Of a stretch of DNA of 6,726 nt, positions 1-6,721 are shown piece by piece. The stretch spans positions 1 through 6,726 of the forward strand of contig BNVZ01000072.1 in assembly GCA_025998475.1 (NCBI GenBank), given 5' to 3'. Made by a program: the position numbers and the translations under genes. Source of the DNA: Endomicrobiia bacterium (GTDB lineage: Bacteria > Elusimicrobiota > Endomicrobiia > Endomicrobiales > Endomicrobiaceae). Numbering within the stretch: position 1 is the first letter of the stretch; each line of letters starts with the position of its first letter. A model generated the notes under the pieces. It made no database searches, was not told the origin of the DNA, and saw only the letters and a list, made by a program, of their open reading frames with translations.

Positions 1-213
1 AGGTCTAATAATACGTCCTATATTGCCCTAAAGTACTAAAACATCATCTTTACATCTTCTCCATACTCAATTTTCTCTTTGCTCCTCCTGCCTTCCTCCT
101 TTTCTTTTCTTACTCCTTGCTATCCTCACTGTTTTGTCAAACGTCCCTTTCTTTACTCCCATTAATACTAAACCCATTCCACCCGACCCGCTTGCTTTCT
201 TTTTCTGTTTCAT
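1..213 (-). pseudogene. Probable decayed type IV pilin-like gene (fragmentary)
   Basis: A short minus-strand frame of 48 codons runs from an ATG at 213 to a TGA at 67-69. It opens with a basic leader (MKQKKKASG) like that of a prepilin, but the expected FTLIEL-type hydrophobic helix is garbled into a Gly/Met/Val-rich stretch. After it comes TFDKTVRIARS, which resembles the QYxKAVxxARS segment after the pilin helix. Past the stop, at about 38-64 on the minus strand, a GGAGAA...GATGATG stretch is reminiscent of the NGEY..DF segment of short pilins, in another frame. These pieces lie in the order and rough spacing of a pilin N-terminal half, so I infer a gene broken by several indels. The start has no good ribosome binding site. 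The resemblance is by eye only. Alternatives are an unrelated small basic peptide, or simply low-complexity purine-rich DNA. The window edge cuts the region. Confidence 0.3.
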
Positions 214-256
214 AGTACTTCTATTGTACTTTTATATGTTAGTTATGCAAGAGGTC

Positions 257-374
257 TAGTGTATCTTATATGCACTATGCTGTCTGCTTTTTCAAGCGTT
301 TCCATAGCCTAATTCTACTACTTTAAGCGGTTACCTCATGGCTTGCTTGGGGCAATAGTTTGACAATTAAAAAT
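257..374 (-). repeat. Left arm of a ~115-bp inverted repeat flanking clpB-mfd
   Basis: This stretch is repeated in opposite orientation at 6551-6663. Positions 257-314 are identical to the reverse complement of 6606-6663 over 58 bp. Similarity then continues with two mismatches (315 and 321) through 332, drops for about eight bases, and returns at 341-374 (GCTTGCTTG, then AATAGTTT-ACAAT) with small indels. Read on the minus strand, the core can fold: GCTATG/CATAGT (303-308 with 274-279) encloses GCTT-GAAA-AAGC (286-297). It also holds a micro-ORF starting at 305 (METLEKADSIVHIRYT, then four private codons to a TAA at 243-245). The two arms point outwards from the gene block. No target-site duplication or transposase is visible. 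It could be a dispersed intergenic element, a small structured RNA or a remnant of duplicated DNA. Confidence 0.88.
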
Positions 375-484
375 CAAAAAAAAAGCTTTTATGCGTTTGT
401 CATATAAGGAACAGTTGCATAAAGTAAATACAGCGCAGTGTAGCATGGATTTGTGGTCAAACCCGAAATGACCGCAACTGCTGC
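375..484. other. Spacer downstream of clpB with a stem-loop; no gene seen
   Basis: This spacer lies between the clpB stop codon and the repeat arm. It contains a 9-bp stem, TTGTGGTCA (451-459) with TGACCGCAA (469-477), around a 9-base loop. On the plus strand the stem is complete with one G-U pair, but on the minus strand, the sense of clpB, that pair becomes a C-A mismatch. No T-run follows on either strand, so it is not a classical intrinsic terminator for clpB. A run of nine Ts on the minus strand (376-384) is preceded only by a weak five-pair bulged stem. A further 7-bp inverted repeat, CAGTTGC (413-419) with GCAACTG (474-480), overlaps the first. I found no tRNA and no credible ORF. Confidence 0.4.
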
Positions 485-3094
485 CTAATTCGTACATCTC
501 TTTTTAAATTCCAAACTTTCTTTGTCTTTTTTTGGCGCATCTACGACAATATTGTCTTCCTCCTTAAATTCTCCAGAAATAAGTTTTGAAGAAAGGGGGT
601 TTAATAAGTATGTTTGCATAGCTCTTTTTAAGGGTCTTGCTCCAAAAGCGGGATCGTATCCCTTTGAAGATATAAAATCTCTTGCTTTATTTGTAAGTTC
701 CACATGTATTTTCCTTTCCGTAAGGCGACCTTCAAAAGCTTTAATCTGTATATCGATAATCTTATTTAATTCTTTTTCGCTTAAGCTTTGGAATATTATT
801 ATTTCGTCTATTCTATTCAAAAACTCCGGTTTAAAATAATTATGCAGTTCCTTTGTAACTTTAGTTTTCATATCGTCATAATTATCATTGCCTTGGATAT
901 ATTGCGAACCTATGTTTGATGTCATTATGATAACAGTATTTTTAAAATCTACCGTTCTCCCATGTCCATCTGTAAGCCTGCCGTCATCAAGCAGCTGAAG
1001 CATAACATTAAACACTTCAGGATTTGCTTTTTCAACCTCGTCAAATAAAACCACGCAATAAGGTCTTCTTCTTACAGCTTCGGTTAATTGTCCACCGTCT
1101 TCAAACCCTACATATCCCGGAGGAGCCCCAATAAGACGCGACATGCTGTACTTTTCCATATACTCAGACATATCTATTCTTACTATGTTTTTTTCATCGT
1201 CAAACAAAAGCTCCGCAAGCGCTTTCGCTAGTTCATTCTTACCAACACCCGTAGGACCTAAAAATAAGAATGAACCTATAGGCTTATTGGGATCTGACAG
1301 TCCTGAACGGGAACGGCGAACAGCATTTGCTATAGCGACTATAGCTTCACCTTGACCAATAACCCTTTCATGCAATTTATCTTCCATCTTCAGAAGTTTT
1401 TGCATTTCCCCTTCCAGCATACGTGTAACAGGTATTCTTGTCCATTTACTTACAACTTCGGCAATATCTTCTTCGTCAACCTCTTCTTTCAACATCTTTT
1501 TTTCTTTTTGAAGTTCAAGAAGTTTTTTATTTGCTTCTTCAAGTTGTTTTTGCATTTGTGGAATCTTTCCATAACGAATTTCAGCTACAGCACTCAAGTC
1601 GGCTGTCCTTTCAGCTTTCTGTTCTTCAATTTTCATATTTTCAATATCTGCTTTAATATGTCTGATTTCAGAAATGGAAGATTTTTCTTTTTCCCAATGA
1701 ACTTTCATCTCGGCAGAATCTTGCTTTAATTTATCTATTTCTTTTTCCATATTAGCAAGACGTTCTTTTGATGCTATGTCAGTTTCTTTTTTTACAGCTT
1801 GTTTTTCAATTTCAAGCTGCCTTAATCTTCTTTCTACTGCGTCAAGTTCAGTAGGCATAGAATCTATTTCTATTCTTAACCTGCTTGCAGATTCATCAAC
1901 TAAATCTATTGCTTTGTCCGGCAGATATCTGTCGGTTATATACCTTGTGCTTAATGTCGCTGCCGCAACAAGTGCAGAATCTTTGATTTTTACGCCGTGA
2001 TGCACTTCATATTTTTCTTTTATTCCTCGTAAAATCGCAATGGTATTTTCAACGGAAGGTTCACCTGCAAAAACAGGCTGAAAACGTCTTTCTAAAGCCG
2101 CATCTTTTTCAATATATTTTCTATACTCATCAAGAGTCGTCGCCCCAACAAGTTTAAGTTCACCGCGTGCAAGCATAGGCTTTAGCATATTTGCAGCGTC
2201 AACTGTCCCCTCGGCAGAACCTGCACCAACTATAGTATGCAGTTCGTCAATAAAAAGAATTACTCTTCCGTTTGCCGATTGAATCTCTTTAAGAACAGCT
2301 TTGAGCCTATCTTCAAATTCGCCTCTGTATTTTGCACCGGCTATTAGCGCTCCCAAATCTAAAGCTATAACTTTTTTATCTTTTAAACTTTCAGGAACGT
2401 CTCCGTAAATTATACGCTGCGCTAATCCCTCTACTATCGCTGTTTTACCTACTCCTGGTTCGCCGATTATAACAGGATTATTTTTTGTTCTCCTTGATAA
2501 AACCTGCATGCACCTGCGTATTTCCTCATCTCTACCTATAACAGGATCTAGTTTTCCGCGTTTTGCTAAATCCGTTAAATCTCTACCATACTTTTCTAAT
2601 GCCTGATACTTATCTTCAGGGTTTTGATCCGTAACTTTTTGGTCACCTCTTATGCCTACAAGCGTTTTCAAAACAGTATCTTTTGTAAGACCATATTTTT
2701 TTAATATTTTTGAGGAAGTTTCAGAACTTTCTTCAGCTATGGCAATAAGGATATGTTCGGTAGAAACAAAATCGTCCTTTAAGTTTTTTGCTGTCTTTTC
2801 GGCATTATTTAAAATCTTTGTAAGTCCTTGTGATAAAAATAAATTACCTCCTGAAACTTTTGTCTTTTTTTCAATGTCTGATTGCAAATCTCCTAATATA
2901 TTCTCAAACAACATATCTTCCTGGCCTGTTGCCGCAAATTTTTTTATTATCGCCCCAACTGTACCACCTTGTTGCTTAACCAAAACGTATAACAAATGTT
3001 CTGAAGTGATTTCCTGATTACCATATTCTGACGCTGCATCTTGAGCATCAGCCAATGCTTCTTGCGATTTAGTTGTAAACTTAGAAAGATTCAT
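485..3094 (-). CDS. clpB: ATP-dependent protein disaggregase ClpB (Hsp100)
   Basis: This is a full-length ClpB of 869 residues (E. coli ClpB has 857), a cytosolic hexameric AAA+ machine that threads aggregated proteins through its pore with DnaK/DnaJ/GrpE. The N-domain (about 1-150) opens [14 protein letters not shown], typical of the family, and supports this ATG, which follows AGAGGA by five bases. NBD1 has Walker A GEPGVGKT (211-218), pore loop KYRG (255-258), Walker B ILFIDE (279-284) and arginine fingers R336/R337. A long charged coiled-coil M-domain (about 410-535) separates ClpB from the peptidase partners ClpA and ClpC. NBD2 has Walker A GPTGVGKN (613-620), pore loop GYVG (660-663), Walker B VVLFDE (681-686), sensor 1 N727, arginine finger R761 and sensor 2 GAR (818-820). 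The odd point is Asn620 (AAT, 1235-1237), where Thr or Ser is expected. All other core motifs are intact and there is no frameshift, so the gene looks functional. It is the second gene after mfd, 193 bases away. Confidence 0.97.
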   Translation of the reverse strand: MNLSKFTTKSQEALADAQDAASEYGNQEITSEHLLYVLVKQQGGTVGAIIKKFAATGQEDMLFENILGDLQSDIEKKTKVSGGNLFLSQGLTKILNNAEKTAKNLKDDFVSTEHILIAIAEESSETSSKILKKYGLTKDTVLKTLVGIRGDQKVTDQNPEDKYQALEKYGRDLTDLAKRGKLDPVIGRDEEIRRCMQVLSRRTKNNPVIIGEPGVGKTAIVEGLAQRIIYGDVPESLKDKKVIALDLGALIAGAKYRGEFEDRLKAVLKEIQSANGRVILFIDELHTIVGAGSAEGTVDAANMLKPMLARGELKLVGATTLDEYRKYIEKDAALERRFQPVFAGEPSVENTIAILRGIKEKYEVHHGVKIKDSALVAAATLSTRYITDRYLPDKAIDLVDESASRLRIEIDSMPTELDAVERRLRQLEIEKQAVKKETDIASKERLANMEKEIDKLKQDSAEMKVHWEKEKSSISEIRHIKADIENMKIEEQKAERTADLSAVAEIRYGKIPQMQKQLEEANKKLLELQKEKKMLKEEVDEEDIAEVVSKWTRIPVTRMLEGEMQKLLKMEDKLHERVIGQGEAIVAIANAVRRSRSGLSDPNKPIGSFLFLGPTGVGKNELAKALAELLFDDEKNIVRIDMSEYMEKYSMSRLIGAPPGYVGFEDGGQLTEAVRRRPYCVVLFDEVEKANPEVFNVMLQLLDDGRLTDGHGRTVDFKNTVIIMTSNIGSQYIQGNDNYDDMKTKVTKELHNYFKPEFLNRIDEIIIFQSLSEKELNKIIDIQIKAFEGRLTERKIHVELTNKARDFISSKGYDPAFGARPLKRAMQTYLLNPLSSKLISGEFKEEDNIVVDAPKKDKESLEFKKRCTN

Positions 3095-3099
3095 ATATG

Positions 3100-3105
3100 T
3101 CCTCT
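3100..3105 (-). promoter_or_regulatory. Ribosome binding site of clpB
   Basis: AGAGGA on the minus strand ends five bases before the ATG at 3092-3094. This is a good Shine-Dalgarno match at normal spacing and fixes the start of ClpB together with the conserved N-terminus. A TATAAT hexamer (3112-3117) lies just upstream. Transcription from it would begin inside or next to this site, so it is more likely part of the leader than the -10 box in use. Confidence 0.75.
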
Positions 3106-3163
3106 TTTGAAATTATATACGGTCAAGAGTAACTTCCATATTGCGGTACATTTGCACACATCT

Positions 3164-3186
3164 AAAAAACAGCGCATTGTGCCGTT
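3164..3186 (-). terminator. Candidate intrinsic terminator between mfd and clpB
   Basis: On the minus strand AACGGC (3181-3186) pairs with GCTGTT (3168-3173) over six base pairs including one G-U, with a 7-base loop, and the stem runs into six Ts (3164-3169). It lies about 100 bases past the mfd stop codon and about 70 before the clpB start. It could end mfd transcripts or, if clpB is read from further upstream, act as an attenuator in its leader. The stem is short, so efficiency may be low. Confidence 0.45.
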
Positions 3187-3203
3187 GTTGAACTTTCTAT
3201 CGA

Positions 3204-3238
3204 TACATCTACAGAGTTATTCAACTATCATAGATGTA
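3204..3238 (-). other. Stem-loop in the clpB leader
   Basis: This is a perfect 8-bp inverted repeat, TACATCTA/TAGATGTA, 19 bases apart. The interior holds a second short stem, AGTT-GAAT-AACT (3215-3226). No T-run follows, so it is not a terminator. It may be a leader RNA structure or an operator for an unknown regulator. Confidence 0.4.
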
Positions 3239-3274
3239 AATTAGGTTAAAAATTTGCACATCTCACTTGAGGTG

Positions 3275-3302
3275 ATTATACTAAAATTTAAGTCTGTTTT
3301 AA
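3275..3302 (-). promoter_or_regulatory. Weak candidate promoter for clpB at the end of mfd
   Basis: A perfect -10 hexamer TATAAT (3275-3280) lies 16 bases from TTAAAA (3297-3302), a 4/6 match to the -35 box, overlapping the last codons of mfd. Transcription would start near 3268 and give a leader of about 175 bases that includes the helices and terminator-like hairpin described for the gap. In AT-rich DNA such matches are common, so this is tentative. Confidence 0.25.
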
Positions 3303-6300
3303 CATATAAAAATCTAAACGAGACAAAAATTTCTTTAAATATTCTACACTGTTTTCATTAATCTCAGTCTTTTTCAGTTTAAACGCATAGTATTTGTCCG
3401 ATACAAACTCTATTATTTTGGAATAACCGTTTACAAGTCTTGTCATATCAAATTTTGAAAAACCAGTTCTTTGGGAAAAATATAAGAATATATGGTCGTT
3501 GTCTTCGGATATTCTTTCAATGTTTAGTTTTTCAGCAGTAAGTCTTAAATCTGTTATTTTAAATAGCATTTGTGTTTCTTGTGGAATTTTTCCGAAACGG
3601 TCAAGAAGTTCGTTCCTTATACTTTCTGCTTCTTTTAAATCTTTCGTATTCACAAGTTTTCTGTAAAACAAAATTCTTATATCTTCATTTTCAATATATG
3701 TGCTTGGAATCAAGGCATTAATCTGTAAATCTATAGACGTATGTTCAATTTCAGGAGCAAGAGGCATATCGCCTTTAACTTTCTTGCCTTCTTCCTCAAG
3801 AAGTCTTGCAAACATATCATAACCTATATCACTAACAAAACCATGTTGACTTGCCGAAAGAATCCCACCAGCGCCTCTTATTTCCAAATCTTTAAGAGCA
3901 AGCTTAAACCCCGATCCAAGTTTGCTAAATTCTCTCATAGCCTCAAACCTTTTAACTGCCTCATCGCTTAAATTTTTATCTTTATAGAATAGATAGCAAT
4001 ACGACCTATGCTTGTCTCTACCTACCCTTCCTCTTAACTGATAAAGCTGCGATAATCCAAAATTTTCCGCTTCTTCTACTATCATTGTATTAACCAACGG
4101 AATATCTAAACCGGACTCTACTATTGTAGTGGCCAGCAAAATATCTAACTCAAGATTTATAAATTTCCACATAATAGCTTCAATATCTTTTGCTTTCATC
4201 TGTCCGTGTACAACGCCAATTTTTACATCTGGAATAATTTTTTTAATATCTTCTGCTTTTGTTAAAATTGTTTCAACTTTATTGTAAATATAAAAAACCT
4301 GCCCGTTTCTTGAAAGTTCGGCTTCAATAACAGTTTTTATAAGTTCTTCATCATACTCTGAAAGATTTGTTTCTATAGGAAGTCTTCCAAGTGGAGGTGT
4401 TTCTATTAAAGATAAGTCCCTAAAACCCGTTAATGCCGACGATAAAGTTCTTGGAATAGGAGTTGCTGAAAGCATTAAAATATCTATATTTTTCTTGATA
4501 GATTTAATTTTTTCTTTCTGCTTTACGCCAAATTTATGTTCTTCATCAACTATCAACAATCCAAGATTTTTAAATTGAACGTCTTTTTGCAAAAGTCTAT
4601 GCGTCCCGATAACAATATCGATAAGCCCTTTTTCTAAATCCTGTATTATATTTTTTTGTTCTGTCTTGGTTTGAAATCTACTGAGCTGCGCAATTTTTGT
4701 AGGAAACATAGAAAGTCTATTGCAGAAAGTATTGTAATGTTGATAAGCCAGAACAGTTGTAGGCACCAAAACGACAACCTGCACCCCCTCTTGAACAACT
4801 TTAAATGCAGTTCGTACTGCAACCTCAGTTTTGCCATATCCAACATCTCCGCACAAAAGCCTTTCCATAGGATATGGTTTATAAAAATCTCCTTTTATAT
4901 CTTCTATTGCTTTAATCTGGTCGGGAGTTTCCTCATAAGGAAACGCATCTTTAAGTTCTTTTTCCCAAGGAGTTTCGCGACCGAAAGGTTTTCTTTTAAT
5001 TAAACTTCTCTGAGTGTAAAGTTTTAAAAGTTCCTTTGCAAATTCCGCAGCAGCTTCACGTGCTCTTGATTTTACTCTTTCCCAAGCTAAGGTATCCATG
5101 GAATACAATTTGGGTTTAACGCCTTCAATACCAACATATTTTTTTACAGTCTTTATTTCTTCAGCAGGAACATACAATTTATCACCGTTTCTGTACCCTA
5201 TACATAAATATTCAGAGGTATTATTGCCCCTGGAAATAGTTTTAAGCCCTATATAACGTCCTATCCCATACTTTTCATGAACCACATAATCACCAGCTGA
5301 TATTTCCCAAACGCCTTCCAAACGTCTGCCACCTTTTACTTTAGGAAAACTTACGGGTTTTTTCTTATACAGCATCTCGCAGCTTGAGATACATGCAAGT
5401 TTCTCTTGCTCTAAATAAAATCCCTGCGATAGATTGCTATAAAAAAATTCAGGACTTTTATAGTTCCAACGATTTTCATGAAAAATATCTAAAATACGAT
5501 TGCGTTCGCCGTCATTTGCGCAATAAATTTTTATCGACGTATCATTTTCAGCAAAACTTTTAAGCGAATTTACAAAAAATTTTATATCACCATGAAAACC
5601 TGTAAAACTTTTATATCCTTGATATTGTGTTTTTATATCTAGAGTATCATTTATAAGAAGTTCGTATTTATCAAATGCCTTTTCCATATCCTTATCAATG
5701 GGATAATCAAAATATAATACGACATTAGAGTTGTCACCATTAGAATATTCAAAATAATCTTTAATTGTAAAATTTGATTCTGGAATATTAGCAGGAAGTA
5801 TTTTAATTTCGTTGATAAAAGTATTTGAAAGCTGGCTTCCGGTATCGAAAATTCTTATAGCGCCTATCGTATCATATTCAAAAAGAATTCTGGCGGGCAT
5901 ATCATCCGCCACAGGCCAGATATCTACAATATCGCCCCTTATCGCAAACTGCATCTTATCTTCTACAAAATTGGTTCTTGTATAACCAAAAGAAGACAAA
6001 GAAACAACTAATTTATCAAAATCACATCTTTGATTTTGAACTATATTGATACCAATATTTGATTTTGGATCTGAAACATGAAGATTAATGGAAATATCCG
6101 TCGCGCATATAGCAAAGTTTTTCAGGGTTTTTATCTTATCAATTGCAAAGATTCTTTGCTGTGCGTCATCAGAGGGAAATGAAAATATATCAAAATCCGG
6201 ATTAAAAAAAGAACGTAAATCATCATAAAAGAAATTAAGTCCTTCGTCTTTGACAAAAGCAAAAACACACGCGTACGAACCATGACGCGCACCAATTTCT

Positions 6301-6377
6301 CTTATTTCAGATATGTGCTTAAACAAATAATGGGCTTTGCCGCTACCGCCAATTCCGGATAAATATGTTTTACTCAA
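3288..6377 (-). CDS. mfd: Transcription-repair coupling factor Mfd
   Basis: Mfd is a DNA translocase that pushes stalled RNA polymerase off lesions and recruits UvrA. This copy has 1029 residues (E. coli 1148). It is shorter in the UvrB-like N-terminal part, but no motor motif is missing. The UvrB-homology module (about 1-350) includes RGDIVDIWP (147-155) and the UvrA-contact stretch around R163. The RNA polymerase interaction (CarD-like) domain follows, with GDYVVHEKYGIGRY (362-375). The RecG-like motor has Walker A GDVGYGKT (510-517), PTTVLA (539-544), GTHRLL (591-596), Walker B DEEH (611-614), SATPIPRTL (637-645), TTIVESGLDIP (750-760) and QLRGRVGR (780-787). The TRG region follows (about 812-863), then the C-terminal autoinhibitory domain with INALIPSTYI (886-895). 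The start is TTG at 6375-6377: an in-frame stop lies shortly upstream, and GAGGA sits seven bases before it. Odd residues are E167 where E. coli has F185, and a P-loop-like GIGGSGKA at 8-15. Confidence 0.97.
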   Translation of the reverse strand: MSKTYLSGIGGSGKAHYLFKHISEIREIGARHGSYACVFAFVKDEGLNFFYDDLRSFFNPDFDIFSFPSDDAQQRIFAIDKIKTLKNFAICATDISINLHVSDPKSNIGINIVQNQRCDFDKLVVSLSSFGYTRTNFVEDKMQFAIRGDIVDIWPVADDMPARILFEYDTIGAIRIFDTGSQLSNTFINEIKILPANIPESNFTIKDYFEYSNGDNSNVVLYFDYPIDKDMEKAFDKYELLINDTLDIKTQYQGYKSFTGFHGDIKFFVNSLKSFAENDTSIKIYCANDGERNRILDIFHENRWNYKSPEFFYSNLSQGFYLEQEKLACISSCEMLYKKKPVSFPKVKGGRRLEGVWEISAGDYVVHEKYGIGRYIGLKTISRGNNTSEYLCIGYRNGDKLYVPAEEIKTVKKYVGIEGVKPKLYSMDTLAWERVKSRAREAAAEFAKELLKLYTQRSLIKRKPFGRETPWEKELKDAFPYEETPDQIKAIEDIKGDFYKPYPMERLLCGDVGYGKTEVAVRTAFKVVQEGVQVVVLVPTTVLAYQHYNTFCNRLSMFPTKIAQLSRFQTKTEQKNIIQDLEKGLIDIVIGTHRLLQKDVQFKNLGLLIVDEEHKFGVKQKEKIKSIKKNIDILMLSATPIPRTLSSALTGFRDLSLIETPPLGRLPIETNLSEYDEELIKTVIEAELSRNGQVFYIYNKVETILTKAEDIKKIIPDVKIGVVHGQMKAKDIEAIMWKFINLELDILLATTIVESGLDIPLVNTMIVEEAENFGLSQLYQLRGRVGRDKHRSYCYLFYKDKNLSDEAVKRFEAMREFSKLGSGFKLALKDLEIRGAGGILSASQHGFVSDIGYDMFARLLEEEGKKVKGDMPLAPEIEHTSIDLQINALIPSTYIENEDIRILFYRKLVNTKDLKEAESIRNELLDRFGKIPQETQMLFKITDLRLTAEKLNIERISEDNDHIFLYFSQRTGFSKFDMTRLVNGYSKIIEFVSDKYYAFKLKKTEINENSVEYLKKFLSRLDFYMLKQT

Positions 6378-6550
6378 AACAACATCCTCAAAAACTTATC
6401 TGTCATTATTTTTTCCAAAAAACTCACAAAATCGCTTTTAAATTTGATTGTGCTATGTTTATTTATTTACAAATAATCTATTTAATACAGTCCCAAAAAT
6501 AACAAAACCTTTAGACAATTCCCCTTCTTATGATTGCTAAAAAATTTTTT
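6378..6550. other. Spacer upstream of mfd; no gene and no clear promoter
   Basis: This AT-rich spacer has no credible ORF. I looked on the minus strand for -35/-10 pairs that could serve mfd and found only poor matches, such as TTGTGA about 15 bases before TAATGA. A 14-bp palindrome, TAAAAAATTTTTTA (6538-6551), abuts the inner end of the repeat arm. With Ts on both strands it might end transcription weakly, but no GC-rich stem supports this. Confidence 0.4.
6385..6389 (-). promoter_or_regulatory. Ribosome binding site that sets the TTG start of mfd
   Basis: GAGGA on the minus strand ends seven bases before TTG (6375-6377). The ATG that overlaps this site (6383-6385) is in another frame and meets TGA after three codons, and the mfd frame has a TAA a few codons further upstream. 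TTG is therefore the only sensible start. Confidence 0.7.
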
Positions 6551-6663
6551 ATTGTTAAACTATTATCCCGCAAGCAAGCTGTGCGCAAACCGCTTAAAAT
6601 AGTACAATTAGGCTATGGAAACGCTTGAAAAAGCAGACAGCATAGTGCATATAAGATACACTA
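6551..6663 (+). repeat. Right arm of the ~115-bp inverted repeat flanking clpB-mfd
   Basis: This is the partner of 257-374 in opposite orientation. The outer 58 bp (6606-6663) are identical, and the inner part is diverged but alignable. Identity stops abruptly after ACACTA at 6663. On the plus strand, GCTATG (6612-6617) can pair with CATAGT (6641-6646) around GCTT-GAAA-AAGC (6623-6634), which has a GNRA-type loop. A micro-ORF starts at ATG 6615 with the same 16 codons as the other arm, then runs into six private codons and a TAA at 6681-6683. AGG a few bases before this ATG is a weak ribosome binding site. Identity limited to the outer half suggests either selection on the core or partial gene conversion between the arms. 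Confidence 0.88.
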
Positions 6664-6674
6664 TCATTTTGTGT

Positions 6675-6721
6675 AACGCCTAAAAGCATAAGAAAAGCTA
6701 TATTTGGTAATATTTAGCGTT
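6675..6721. repeat. Small imperfect inverted repeat at the right edge
   Basis: AACGCCTAAA (6675-6684) is matched by TTTAGCGTT (6713-6721), a 9-bp stem with one bulged base and a 28-base spacer. It lies just outside the right repeat arm. It is not matched on the left side and has no T-run. The window ends six bases later, so its context cannot be judged. Confidence 0.35.

Larger units (their letters stand above)
3095..3287 (-). promoter_or_regulatory. clpB leader region with competing RNA helices (candidate)
   Basis: The mfd-clpB gap carries four related arms when read on the minus strand: AGATGT (3257-3262), TACATCTA (3231-3238), TAGATGTA (3204-3211) and TAGATGTG (3157-3164). The second arm can pair with any of the other three. 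Pairing with the first extends through a two-base bulge into AAATT/AATTT, and pairing with the third gives an 8-bp stem. A separate GTTGAA (3220-3225) can pair with TTCAAC (3187-3192) right beside the terminator-like hairpin at 3164-3186. Such mutually exclusive pairings before a hairpin with a U-run resemble an attenuator or riboregulator, but AT-rich spacers yield some by chance. I saw no CIRCE element (TTAGCACTC-N9-GAGTGCTAA), and only one CtsR-like half (GGTCAAG, 3121-3127). Confidence 0.35.

Noticed and set aside
161..312. Hydrophobic plus-strand frame through the left repeat ending FSSVSIA
   Set aside because: It has no convincing start, and the right repeat arm keeps only the last 19 or so residues before an upstream stop. 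It looks like the reverse of the repeat rather than a gene.
411..484. A tRNA-like gene downstream of clpB
   Set aside because: The stems present do not form a cloverleaf and there is no T-loop GTTCRA motif.
522..839. Plus-strand open frame antisense to the clpB 3' end, and similar antisense frames elsewhere in clpB and mfd
   Set aside because: They lie within highly conserved coding sequence on the other strand and their translations show no recognisable family features.
3112..3117. TATAAT as the -10 box of clpB
   Set aside because: The ribosome binding site lies only six bases downstream, no -35 box lies at 16-18 bases (TATGGA or similar), and the TTGACC upstream is only three bases away.
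3121..3134. CtsR-type heat-shock operator in the clpB leader
   Set aside because: Only one GGTCAAG-like heptamer is present; the second, spaced heptamer that defines the operator is missing.
257..6663. Composite transposon or insertion sequence made of the repeat arms and the two genes
   Set aside because: No transposase gene and no target duplication are seen outside the arms (GAGGTC against TCATTT), and the cargo is housekeeping genes.
6675..6721. Integron attC site
   Set aside because: The ends do not match the RYYYAAC and GTTRRRY core sites, and no cassette or integrase is visible.
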